Source: Cylicocyclus nassatus (Eukaryota > Nematoda > Chromadorea > Rhabditida > Strongylidae). Taken from it: a DNA stretch of 64,000 nucleotides. A program made the translations under genes and the position numbers. Below the pieces are notes generated by a model. It had not been told where the DNA came from and made no database searches. It saw only the letters and a program-made list of their open reading frames with translations. Below, one piece after another: positions 46,378-56,573 of the stretch; positions within the stretch are counted from its first letter, which is position 1, and each line of letters starts with the position of its first letter. The stretch is taken from contig CATQJL010000305.1 in assembly GCA_958299035.1 (NCBI GenBank), forward strand, positions 60,714,486 through 60,778,485, written 5' to 3'.

Positions 46378-47744
46378 TGAGTTCTTCACATGGAAACCTG
46401 TTCAAGAATCCAAATAAAGCTGTTCGGATAAAATGGTTGCTTTTTGCCATCCTCTATGCATCGGACCTGTGCTGGTGAGTTTCTTTGCTGAAAATGGCTC
46501 TTGAGAGTCGGGCACATGACCCCACCTGCACCTCACCACTAACTTGCACCGCTTTGCAAGCTTGTAGCTCGGCCGGCAATCACTGTACGAGCCTATCTTT
46601 GGGCTCATTAGAAAGAGCGTGACCTTTTCGACACGACGATATGCAAATGGGTTGTGCTTGAGAAATTGGGAGATTTTACGGATGGGGTGAAAAAGAGCAG
46701 CTTTGGTGGTAGACTATGATTTTCCAGCTAAAGTGAACAAAAATCCTTTGCCACCAGTTTTATCCTGGAAGTTTAGAACTGTCAATTTTCTTGTGATAGA
46801 TCCATTTCGTAGCTCTAAGAGTGAGTTCTGGTGTTGATAAGAGCCTCCACTCCAAGCACCTCCAAGGCTGCGCTTTTTCATCCCATCCGTAAAATCTGCG
46901 AGATTTCTCAAACTCAAGTTATTTGCATACCGTCTGTCGAGGAAGTAACGCTTTTTGGAATGCGCTTGCAAGTAGGCTCGCAAGGTGATTGCCGGCTGAG
47001 CTACAAGCTTGCAAAGCAGTACAAGTTAGCGGAGAGGTGCAGGTGGGGTCATGTGCATGCACTCTCAAGAGCCATTTTCAGCAAAGAAACTCACCAGCAC
47101 ACGTCCGATGCATATAGGATGGCAAAAAACATCCATTTTATCCGAACAGCTTTGTTGGGATGTCTTGAATAGGTTTCCATGCGAAGAATTTGGCTTGAAA
47201 TGGTAATTAGAAGTTATTTTTCGGGAAAAAAGCGAAATAAAATTCAAACTTGAGATTCTTGGAAGTAACCACTACCTGATTTGTCCTCGATGACTTCTAT
47301 AATATAATAGTATGCTTGCTTATCTGGAAAAATTCTGTTTTAACCCCAAAAAAGACTCAAAGGAAATATACTGTAGGTCCTCCTGTCTTTAAACCTGGGC
47401 ATCTTCTGGATAATGTACTATTCAGTTTTATTGTGCCGTAACAGATAAGCATGGTATAGATGGTATAGATGATATACTATTTATTGCCTGACGTTTCGGC
47501 TTTACGCCGTCTTCAGAGCCTGAAAAGGCATCAGTCACCTTGATGTACGTACTTGGCTGCCAAAAATCTCCCCCACTTGTCATTTGATTCATCTAAGGTA
47601 GAAGTAGGGAGTACTGGAGTAAACTCTACCCACCAAGTATATCACCGTTGTTACTGCTTGCAGCCGCTCGAGATTTCGATCGAGTGCGATGTCAAAGTAA
47701 GCAGTCGGGACACTATGAGAGCGCTTAAGTGGGGGCACACAATC

Positions 47745-48209
47745 TTATAGATTACAGTATGATACATACGGCATCAAGTCACTCTTTATAAACAATTTCT
47801 CATTCTTGCCATTCAGTTTGGGATCGCGGGCAAGGATGTAGGAAGCTTCTAAGGCTTTTCGTGCAGAAATTTGATGTTTGTAAGCCAAGATCTTGCACTT
47901 AACGTTGTAGTCAGTACCACCGTGCTCTATCATTCTATGTTTTCCGAGTGGACTTACTATGCTTTGCCGCTTCTTACTAGCTAAATGTTCATTAATGCGT
48001 ACACTCAGTGGCCGACCAGTCTCACCTATATAAATGGCGGAGCACTGTATGCATTCAATTTGATACACCACGCCAGATTTTGCGCAGTCTCCAGGTCTTC
48101 CGTATGGGCAAACTACGCAATTTTGTGAGACACAGGCTCTATCGTACAGTCTATTACGTACTAATTGTTTTTTGATGTTGTCTTGCGGGATATTCAGCCA
48201 TGGCCTCAA
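47745..48209 (-). CDS. Penelope-like GIY-YIG endonuclease domain, left copy
   Basis: Fragment of the endonuclease that nicks target DNA in Penelope-like retrotransposition. The 154-codon frame has a zinc-finger-like linker (CVSQNCVVCPYGRPGDC), YQIECIQCSA, the GIY-YIG signature IYIGETGRPL, the following RINEHLASKK with the catalytic Arg, and an ALEASYIL helix near the end. It begins at NIPQDN, where the copy is 5'-truncated; the ATG before it lies in spacer sequence and is probably not a native start. The frame is longer than in the facing copy because the ARDPKLNG codons are intact. There is no polymerase domain, so it is not autonomous. Confidence 0.8.
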   Translation of the reverse strand: MRPWLNIPQDNIKKQLVRNRLYDRACVSQNCVVCPYGRPGDCAKSGVVYQIECIQCSAIYIGETGRPLSVRINEHLASKKRQSIVSPLGKHRMIEHGGTDYNVKCKILAYKHQISARKALEASYILARDPKLNGKNEKLFIKSDLMPYVSYCNL

Positions 48210-48757
48210 ACGGATACACTATACGGCCCAGACGAACAAAAAGAAATGCAGTAAGAGCAAGCGAACACGATACCAACAAAATACCTTTATGCTTGCCGTA
48301 CATCTCCGAAAGGGTCAGCACAGCAATCAAGCAATGTCTGACACAGGCGCAGATTGAAAAGGATGTTGTCTTAGTGAATATCCCGCAAGACAACATCAAA
48401 AAACAATTAGTACGTAATAGACTGTACGATAGAGCCTGTGTTTCACAAAATTGCGTAGTTTGCCCATACGGAAGACCTGGAGACTGCGCAAAATCTGGCG
48501 TGGTGTATCAAATTGAATGCATACAGTGCTCCGCCATTTATATAGGTGAGACTGGTCGGCCACTGAGTGTGCGCATTAATGAACATTTAGCTAGTAAGAA
48601 GCGGCAAAGCATAGTAAGTCCACTCGGAAAACATAGAATGATAGAGCACGGTGGTACTGACTACAACGTTAAGTGCAAGATCTTGGCTTACAAACATCAA
48701 ATTTCTGCACGAAAAGCCTTAGAAGCTTCCTACATCCTTTCCCGCGACCCAAACTGA
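48200..48757 (+). CDS. Penelope-like GIY-YIG endonuclease domain, right copy
   Basis: Same domain as the facing copy with 53 more N-terminal codons (RTKRNAVRASEHDTNKIPLC, then VSTAIKQCLTQAQIEKD), so this copy is truncated further upstream. Identical linker cysteines, IYIGETGRPL and RINEH motifs are present. One C is missing in the CCC of the DPK codons, which causes termination at SRDPN about 20 residues early. The 185 codons probably reflect the C-terminal end of a much larger RT-endonuclease polyprotein. Confidence 0.8.
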   Translation: MASNGYTIRPRRTKRNAVRASEHDTNKIPLCLPYISERVSTAIKQCLTQAQIEKDVVLVNIPQDNIKKQLVRNRLYDRACVSQNCVVCPYGRPGDCAKSGVVYQIECIQCSAIYIGETGRPLSVRINEHLASKKRQSIVSPLGKHRMIEHGGTDYNVKCKILAYKHQISARKALEASYILSRDPN

Positions 48758-49491
48758 ATGGCAAGAATGAGAAATTGTTTATAAAGAGTGACTTGATGCC
48801 GTATGTATCATACTGTAATCTATAAGATTGTGTGCCCCCACTTAAGCGCTCTCATAGTGTCCCGACTGCTTACTTTGACATCGCACTCGATCGACATCTC
48901 GAGCGGCTGCAAGCAGTAACAACGGTGATATACTTGGTGGGTAGAGTTTACTCCAGTACTCCCTACTTCTACCTTAGATGAATCAAATGACAAGTGGGGG
49001 AGATATTTGGCAGCCAAGTACGTACATCAAGGTGACTGATGCCTTTTCAGCCTCTGAAGACGGCGTAAAGCCGAAACGTCAGGCAATAAATAGTATATCA
49101 TCTATACCAACCTGTTACGGCACAATAAAACTGAATAGTACTCAAAGGAAAATTTTCGCTTTCGAAGAATTATTGTCCGCGACATTGTAACGCGGCCATT
49201 TTTGCACTTTTCTCAGAAAAAGAAGTTTGATTCTTTTAAAATACATGTTTTCCAAAAAGCGCAATGCGGTGGTTGTAGATCTTGAAAAGCTCTATCACCA
49301 CATGCAATCCAGTCATTTTTCTCTCTTTCTTCCGAAAAGCGATGAAAAAAGGAAGGCGATCTGTCCGCACATGGCGGTCACTGTAAGCCATGCATCAACC
49401 AATTAAGAACCGCAAATAGTCGTCTTTTTTCTGCATTTACATAGGTTTCGAGCAATCATTTAATAAAGCAAAGCAAAGTCTTCAAAATCTA

Positions 49492-49661
49492 CAATACCGC
49501 TCACAGAATGTGCAAAATTTCCCTGAATATCGCAAAATTCCGAAAATTCTGCGCGAAACTTCGCGAACTTCCAGGAGTTTCGCGAAATTCCGGAAAGTTC
49601 GCGGAATTTTCGGAATTTCGCGACATTCACGGAAATTTTGCAAGTTATGTGAGTGGTATTG
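49492..49661. mobile_element. CAATACCGCTCA element 1, 170 bp, TSD TA
   Basis: CAATACCGCTCACAGAATGT and the inverse-like ATGTGAGTGGTATTG bound an interior of alternating GCGAAATTCC and GGAATTTCGC motifs, so the element is a set of short palindromes. TA flanks both ends. Confidence 0.8.
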
Positions 49662-49752
49662 TAGAATGCAAGAAGATGCCCAACGATTGTTACAAGAGCG
49701 CTACGATACCAGTGTGGAAGAACAAGGGGGATATAACAGACTGCTCTACATA

Positions 49753-49965
49753 CAATACCGCTCATAATTCGTCAAAAAATTCGCCGGACTGCGGCGGAGT
49801 GCGCTAGAGTGCGTCGGAGTGTGGCGGAGTGTGGCGGACTGCGGCGGAGTGCGCTAGAGTGCGGCGGAGTGTGGCGGACTGTGGCGGAGTGCGCTAGAGT
49901 GCGGCGGAGTGTGGCGGAGTGCGCCGCACTCCGGCGACTTTTTTGACGAATTATGATCGGTATTG
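49753..49965. mobile_element. CAATACCGCTCA element 2, 213 bp, with GGCGGAGTG array
   Basis: Same ends (CAATACCGCTCATAATTCGT and inverse) and TA target, but the interior is a tandem array of 8-10-nt units (GGCGGAGTGT, GGCGGACTGC, GCTAGAGTGC) at about 49783-49935, framed by TCGTCAAAAAATTCGCCGG and its inverse. Confidence 0.8.
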
Positions 49966-50012
49966 TATATGGAGTGGAAGGAAATATACATATATTAGGT
50001 GTATAATAACAT

Positions 50013-50603
50013 CAAAAGTGGGCAGGGCTTACAGTTCACAGCTCAACAGCGATAAAATCGATATTTTGAGGTTAGAGAACTATCAAAACCTCAAAAATCG
50101 ATAAAATCGACATTCTGGAGGTTGCAAAATCCCGAAAATTGTCAAAAATCGATAAAGTCGGTGTTCCGGAGGTTGCAAAATTCCCAAAAATTGTCAAAAA
50201 TCGATAAAATCGATATTCTGGAGGTTGCAAGATTCCCAGAAATTGTCAAAAATCGATAAAATCGACATTCTGGAGGTTGCGAAATCCCGAAAATTGGCGA
50301 AAATCGATATTATGGAGATTGCAAAATTCCCAAAAATTGTCAAAAATCGATGAATTCGATGTTTCTCAAACTCCAAAACCTCAAAAATCGTTAAAATCGA
50401 TATTCTGAAGGTTGCGAAATTCCGAAAATCGATAAAATCGGAGATTTGGAGAATTTGGAGATTTCGCAACCTCAAAAACTTCGATTTTGCCAGTTTTGGA
50501 GATTTACACCCTCACCTTTAGACCCGAGCGAAGAGCGAAAAATAACCTCACCTTCAGCGCTTTTACACAGCTAAAACTCCTCCAAACAAGCTCCGCCCAC
50601 TTT
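50013..50603. repeat. Minisatellite (about 52-bp unit) framed by an inverted motif
   Basis: At about 50050-50470 a unit containing AAAATCGATATTCTGGAGG, TTGCAAAATTCCC and AAAATTGTC repeats at least seven times. AAAGTGGGCAGGGCTT (left) and AAGCTCCGCCCACTTT (right) are inverted and may be the termini of a mobile element that carries the array. Confidence 0.65.
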
Positions 50604-51824
50604 ATACCCCCACATCACCATCGAAATTGAAGAAAATAAGAAAAATTAAGGAAAAATAAGCGAAAATCGCGTTTTTCTAAGCTTATTTATCCCTTTCTAG
50701 CCCTTATCAGCCCCCTAACCAGGTCCAGGTGGCCGGGGAAACTGTACACGAAGCGTCGCGTGTCTAAGTTTTTTTTCAAGTCCGGGAAGGTTTATAGATA
50801 GGCTCCCACAGGCGGAGCCCCTGCATTTTCTCCGAATTATATGTGGTGTCCCCCTCGAATACGAATAGAAGAACAGTTATTCCAGCCCGTCATTTCCACT
50901 CTCCACGGAGATAAAATTCAAAATATGCATCATCGCCTTTATATAGCGCTTCCTACGTTGAAGCTATGGCATGAGCTACCCCTAGAAAAATGGAGCTACC
51001 AAAACTACACGTTAATAACCGTATGAGATTACCCCAGCCCTGCAACTCTTACAAATATAAGCGCGCAAAATCGCCCTTATTGACAGATTTCCCAACTTCG
51101 ACTGTCAATTAGGCACTTTTCTTGGAAACTTGTTATTCTACAATCTTTTCTCTAAAAATCATATTTTCAGAGATCTGTCCAACGAAACAAATACCAGCCC
51201 CATACCTGTAATATTCGCAGAGTTATTAGCCCCCCAACATCCAAGCTCAGGCCGTAAAATTGGCTCCCCCAAAGTTGCTCCGTAATTCCCCCAAAAATCA
51301 CGTTAGACACCTGTCTCATGCTTATACATTACATATTTTTTCCAGCTTCTTAGAAGCAATACACATTGATATAGCGCGATCGCTCCTCACTCTTGGCCTC
51401 GGCGCAAAATTTGGTCAAAATATTGAGGTTTTCGGATTGACCGCAAACTTCACTCATACTGATTCTTGGTCCCGATCTTTACGAAAATCCTATTTATTTT
51501 GCACTATAGAGTCTTACAGTAAAGCTAAAATGAGATAGAAGTAGCTGAACCAATCAAGATCGCAACTTCGCCTGCACTTTTCCCCTACCTGTTGCGGAAA
51601 TTGTCTGCAAATTTTTGTGAGTTGAAAACTTTGTGAACACCTCTATCGGACCATGCCTAGCACAGATCTTTATTCGAATTGTTCGTCAGATTATGATGTT
51701 ACAAAATCGCCTTCTCATGAATTGTCTTTCAAATTCGAAAGTCGTGTAATTTGGCAGATATTCTATCCTACAATGTGCCACCAGCAGCAAAACAATGTAA
51801 GAAATGTTGTTAGCACGTCGAGTA
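50604..51824. other. No gene seen
   Basis: No splice-consistent exon. An open frame at 51260-51538 includes no recognisable motif. Confidence 0.4.
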
Positions 51825-52011
51825 CAATACCGCTCACAGAATGTGCAAAATTTCCCTGAATATCGCAAAATTCCGAAAATTCCGCGAAATTCCTGGAATT
51901 TCGCGAAACTTCGCGAACTTTCAGGAGTTTCGCGAAATTCCGGAAAGTTCGCGGAATTTTCGGAATTTCGCGACATTCACGGAAATTTTGCAAGTTATGT
52001 GAGTGGTATTG
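51825..52011. mobile_element. CAATACCGCTCA element 3, 187 bp, TSD TA
   Basis: Nearly identical to element 1, with one extra CGCGAAATTCCTGGAATTT unit in the interior, showing that the internal short repeats expand or contract. It abuts the repeat at 52014. Confidence 0.8.
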
Positions 52012-52013
52012 TA

Positions 52014-52320
52014 TCTGTAGAAGAGAGTGGTTGTAGTTCACATACACGTAAATTTCTCTGCACTCAACTAACGTGTGAGCTGAATGTTTTCTTAGCTGTA
52101 GGGTGGAAATGTAATGTCATTATAATTATCATGTTGCTATTGGATGATAAAATGATGTGCAACTTTTAAAAATTGGAAGCCTCATGTGCTATATGAGCCT
52201 GACGAGTTTCTCTCAAATAGTTTAGATTCTTACCCCCCCCCCACTCTTAGGACTGCTGTTTTATATGCGTAGTTGCCTTCTGAAAAGTTTCCGGTAATAT
52301 AGCGCTATAAAAATGGGGAG
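52014..52320 (+). repeat. Dispersed repeat, partner of 30-330
   Basis: Inverse of the window start; see that entry. Confidence 0.7.
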
Positions 52321-53149
52321 ACGGTCGAATGGCGCGTATTGATCGGCTGTTCTAACAAAGAAAACCACAAAAAGAGTTCAAATCTACCTTGTTCCTTTCA
52401 GATCTCGGTTATGTGATCCTCCTCTATACTCTCTCATATACTGACAAAATTTTCGGACTATGAAAATTTTGCTTTTGTGGAGTACGAATCCATTTTGGCA
52501 AGAGCGAGCGCCGATACGCGCGCCATTCGACATACACCAATAAAAATGTAGATTTTCCGAAAACATTTCAGGTATAGTTTGTCGAAAATAAATTTGCACT
52601 CTTACGTACAGGAGCTATCTCATTCTCAAAAAAATGAGTAGAACGTGTGTTACACGGAGTGGATTTTTAGCAAATCTATCAATTGCTTTGATAAATTTAA
52701 TGGTTAGGAAAGCAGTAAAACACATCACAATGATAAGCCATACCTCTGATTCTTCTACTATATCACCCATAACGTCTGCAGCCCAGCTGAAAAACACGAT
52801 GCCTTCGTGAAATGAATTATGAAAGTTAGTCGCGGCCAAGTGAAAGATTGGTTTGAATGATCACCAGCAATAGAAAGACCTGAAAAGCGAGCTCGAGTAG
52901 CATCATAATGTAGAACTCATTTGTAAATTACATAGTTTTTGAAAACTATTGCTTGCGCCATCTCTCAGTTACAAGCTCATACGTACCCGTTGAAAGCAGG
53001 TATGTCTGACCTCCGCTGTTTTTATTATTTTTTATATGACGCATTCAATGCGCAATGCTGTCATTGCAAATGTCACAAAGACCACATATAACGAGCACTA
53101 TATAGGTGAACAAATAAATCTCTAGGATACGTATGAGCTTGTAACTGAG
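52321..53149. other. No supported gene
   Basis: A minus-strand open frame (52615-52839) contains a hydrophobic stretch VWLIIVMCFTAFLTI, but no splice partner or homologue was recognised. Confidence 0.35.
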
Positions 53150-53548
53150 AGATCTCCCTCATAGAGGGATCGCAACCGGCTAGCCACGCTACGCGGGGCG
53201 TGCCCAGGTGGCGGAAAGGGGGATAATCGCCGACCAAAAAGCGACCCGCGCCTGCTCTGATTAGCAAGGGGAGCCGGGGAATGGACTCCTTGCCTCTACA
53301 AGGAGCTTGCTTTCTAATTTATCGGGTAAGTGTGTGGGGAGGTGAGTTCGGAGTCGCCTAAAACAAATAAGCTCCGATCGCCCCTCGCGGGGATTTTGAG
53401 GCCAACAAGCTTTCCCTGCGAAAAATCATTGTTCGACACAGTGATAATATGGAAAGTTCCTTTAATCTTGAAAAAGCCACACTGGTAAGGCGGCGCCAGT
53501 GGGGACAAGGTTTGAAAGGCGATCTAGGCTGCCGAAAACGAGACGGAC

Positions 53549-54241
53549 ATGATTACGATCTGTACTTACAACGAGGACGCTGGCATCAGACGCATATATC
53601 GAAGAGACCTTATGATGCAAGCAAGGAAGATCAAGTACGATGTCATCGGAACGACCAAGACAGGGAGGCACCACCCGCTGAACGCCACATTTGAAACTGG
53701 AGACGAACTGTTCTTAGGAACATGCGACAATCGAGGAATAGGTGGAGTGGAAGTCCTTTTCGACACAATTTTGCCATGAACATCGATTCTTTTGAAGAAC
53801 TCACAACCCGAATCGGACGTTTGCGAATATCGAGTTACGGATCAATCCCTGACTTGGCCGTCTTCATTGCCTACGCTCCAACATCCAGCTACGACGAGGA
53901 CGAACCCGAGGCATATTATATGGACTTGAAGAAGCTGTACAGAGGAGATCCACCTTCAAAAAGATCACTGTCGGTGACTTCAACACGATGATCGAAGCAA
54001 GAAGGTCGACTGCGGAACTCCACATCGGAATTCGTGGTTTACAGTGGAACGAACAAGGGTAGAGACGTTCGAGTTTATCAGACGACGAGGACGATTCTAG
54101 AACTCACAGTTTCAAAAGGCCTCTTCCCGACGCTGGACCTGGAAATCGCGCGGTGGAGACTAACGAGATTAACCACCTGTTCGACAAGGTATTGCCTGAC
54201 GGACGTCGCGGTTGTTTCGAAGTTCTACACGGGATCGGACC
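53549..54241 (+). pseudogene. RTE-B apurinic endonuclease domain
   Basis: Starts MITICTYNEDAG and runs through DLMMQARKIKYDVIG, FLGTCDNRGIGGVEVLF, IAYAPTSSYDEDEPEAYYMD and FCLTDVAVV-like FYTGSDP. The domain nicks target DNA for first-strand priming. Typical RTE residues for the N (TYN) and E (DVIGLTET-type, here TTKT) positions are visible, but the Glu is replaced, frames change at about 53780 and 53985, and the final SDH motif is cut by the hAT-like insertion. Non-functional. Confidence 0.8.
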
Positions 54242-54483
54242 CAGGGCTCTGCACGAGGTAACTGGAAAATGCAAAAAACGAAGTCCCCCTTGATTTTTGC
54301 GAATTTTTACGAAGTCCCCTTTGATTTTAGATCATAATCCCTTAAAAATCTTCGAAAGACGACACGTCGACTAAAAAAACGTCGCAAATTTTGTGTAGTT
54401 TCGGCAACAAAAATGAAACCCCTTTGCTTTTCGTCCCAAAAACGATATCCAGCTTGCTTACAAGCCACCTGTGCCGAGCCCTG
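54242..54483. mobile_element. hAT-like MITE nested in RTE-B, 8-bp TSD
   Basis: (C)CAGGGCTCTGCACGAGG and inverted CAGGGCTCGGCACAGGTGG ends. ATCGGACC (54234-54241) and ATCAGACC (54484-54491) form a 7-of-8 TSD; deleting the element reconnects GSD with H-LLLRAKF of the LINE endonuclease. Same family as 36653-36894, in opposite internal orientation. Confidence 0.8.
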
Positions 54484-55475
54484 ATCAGACCATCTCCTCC
54501 TGCGCGCCAAGTTCTACTTTCCTCGAAATGGAGAGAGAGCAATGGAGAGAAAGCCGTTAAGTTCAGGAAACGTTGTCCTATGAATACTATTAATTAAACT
54601 GTTTTCTGCGACATCCGGCTCATGACAAGATACCGTGATTGACAACATCGGCGAAGAATACGAACGGTACACCATCTCCAGGATTGTGCCAAGGAAGCAC
54701 AGAGTCTAAGAAGTACGAAAAGGCGTCTACCGCGGAGACTTTGGAGCTGATACGCCAACATGGACGCGCACGGGCCACAGGCAGCTACCGACTGACGTCC
54801 GAGCATGCGAAGTGATGCAGAGAATCGATGAATCGATAAAAGAAGAGGAGGGTAGCAGTGATGGTTGACGCCGCGGGGACTGGAAGAAGCATACGCAATG
54901 CCCGCCGAAGCTTCGTTAACTTCAGGACAAAGATGGCCGCACTTCGTCGTCTTGACAGAATCATGACTGCTTCCCAAAGCTCAGTGGAGAAGGGGAGAAG
55001 GTCATCCACAACCTTTACTCAGATCTCTTTACGAGCCACGTCCACCTTCCACCATGCCATCTCAAGGAGGACGAGTATGTCTCACCGTCTGTTCTTCCTT
55101 CTGCGATCGTCATGCTATCATGTCGATGGAGGACCGTACAGCACCCGGTCCCGAGAGGATTAAACCAAAACATCCGACGGATCTTTTGCCAGAACTTGGC
55201 GAGAACTCTTCAGTAACTGACTGAAGGCAAGGTTCCAAGACAATGGAAGACCAGCAAGAGAGCGTTGCTGTACAAGAAGGAAGATCTCTGCAACATTGGC
55301 AATCATCGCCCTACCTGCCTGTTGTCTGTAGTCTACAAACTCTTAACGTGAGTTATTCTTAACAGGATTGGAAGAGAGTTAGACGAAGGACCAGTGCGAG
55401 CAAGCTGGTTTCGAAGAAGATTCACGATGGACCTCATACATACGGTGTCAAGGCTCATTGAAGTATCACAAAATA

Positions 55476-56573
55476 TTAGGTTGTTGCAAAAATAATGTCC
55501 GTTTTGCAAAATTTCGCTTTGAAAAGCTATAACTTCGTTCAGTCTTCATATTTTTGAATGCAACTGAGACCATCAGATGCAGCAAACCTTTCGTAATCTA
55601 ACGCGCTCCTACATATACTGATATCTCGAACGGGAAGAAAACCATGCGTCAGAAAACCAAAGGTTTTGCTTTCAAAAACCTCGTTTTTGAAAGATTACAA
55701 ATTCCTTCAAGTTTGTTGTTATGGCTGCTAATCAGCTTATTTTGTAGACGCAACCGAGTAGTATACGTTTGTATAAAAAGAACTTTAGCGAAGAAGTTCT
55801 GCGAAATAGAAAAGATAGAAATCCAAAATTGTTCACTTTTTTGAGCCTATTTGTGATAGGCTTGGAAGTCCCAAACTATGAAAACTTGGAATTCTTCATG
55901 CACTGAATAGCTAAGTTTTTCTGCATGAACTGTGGATAAGATGTCCTTACCTTAAGCCTACAGAAATGAGCGAAGTTTCAGCGATTGCCCTAATCAGGAA
56001 AAATTTCGAACCCATAGAGTTCCAGGCAGCGAGTATCTTTTTTGAAGCTCGATTTGTCAGTTCAAGTATATTCGAAAAACTTTTTTAAACATGCAATAAG
56101 TAAACAATATTTATCCTATATAGTAGCTATGTTTTCAGAAGGATTCGTTTATTTGCGCCTGAATTGTGGCCAAGAAAGTTGGAGCAATGAAAATTCGATT
56201 TTGAGTGCGGCTGTGCAAAATGCTGGTGAAAATCTTAGGCTCCCGCCAGAGTGCCGAAGTTATGCCAGCGCTACGCCAGCATTTCGATCGATACACGTGT
56301 ATTTCGTTGGGGCGGGGCTAGCTCAGCAGGTAGCTGTCCCCAACGAAATACACGTGTATCGATCGAAATGCTGGCGTAGCGCTGGCATAATTTCGGCACT
56401 CTGGCGGGAGCCTTACAGATGAGAAAAAAGCTTGATTTCGCCACCATTAGAAAGTACATGATGAAAGCTCTCCAATGATGTGCAGAATCTGTATCGAAAA
56501 AGAAAGCCTGAAGGAGAAAAGTTGTTTGGAATATACGCTTAGAAAAACGGACATTATTTTTGCAACAACCTAA
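55476..56573. mobile_element. Mariner-type MITE nested in RTE-B, 1098 bp, TSD TA
   Basis: Starts TTAGGTTGTTGCAAAAATAA and ends with its inverse; TA at 55474-55475 and 56574-56575. It splits the LINE between EVSQ and KMPLCLT. A third element is nested inside. Confidence 0.85.
56238..56412. mobile_element. Palindrome nested in the mariner-type MITE, TSD TTA, tRNA-like loop
   Basis: GGCTCCCGCCAGAGTGCCGA and its inverse end the element; TTA flanks it (56235-56237 and 56413-56415). The arms are about 80 bp and near perfect, and the loop reads GGGGCGGGGCTAGCTCAGCA then GGTAGCTGTCCCC, which contains a tRNA A-box-like TAGCTCAGCAGG. There is no B box, so this is not a tRNA gene. Confidence 0.75.

Larger units (their letters stand above)
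47367..49139. mobile_element. Penelope-like element pair, head-to-head, 12-bp TSD
   Basis: Two 5'-truncated copies face each other: left arm 47414-48192, right arm 48379-49139, spacer 48193-48378 belonging to the longer right copy. The 12-mer ACTCAAAGGAAA occurs at 47355-47366 and 49140-49151, giving a precise TSD. Both copies encode the C-terminal GIY-YIG endonuclease typical of Penelope-like elements and share a 3' end (GACGTTTCGGCTTTACGCCG and inverse). No reverse transcriptase remains. Confidence 0.85.
45670..49389. mobile_element. Foldback transposon, about 1.66 kb plus nested insertions
   Basis: The outer left arm (45670 onward, GGCTGTCATATAAAGTGACC; CATGAGATGATAGAGCTTTC) pairs with the outer right arm (to 49389, GGTCACTGTAAGCC; GAAAAGCTCTATCACCACATG). 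Inner arms also pair (46000-46080 with 47190-47310; 46380-46690 with 46880-47180). A SINE (46085-46377) split the left arm and a Penelope-like insertion (47367-49139) split the right arm; removing both restores co-linear arms. No transposase seen. Confidence 0.75.

Noticed and set aside
52615..52839. Small minus-strand frame with one hydrophobic segment
   Set aside because: 74 codons, no splice partner, promoter or homologue; consistent with chance in AT-rich DNA.
56318..56345. Possible tRNA gene (GGCTAGCTCAGCAGGTAG)
   Set aside because: Only an A-box-like stretch in a hairpin loop; there is no B box or cloverleaf.
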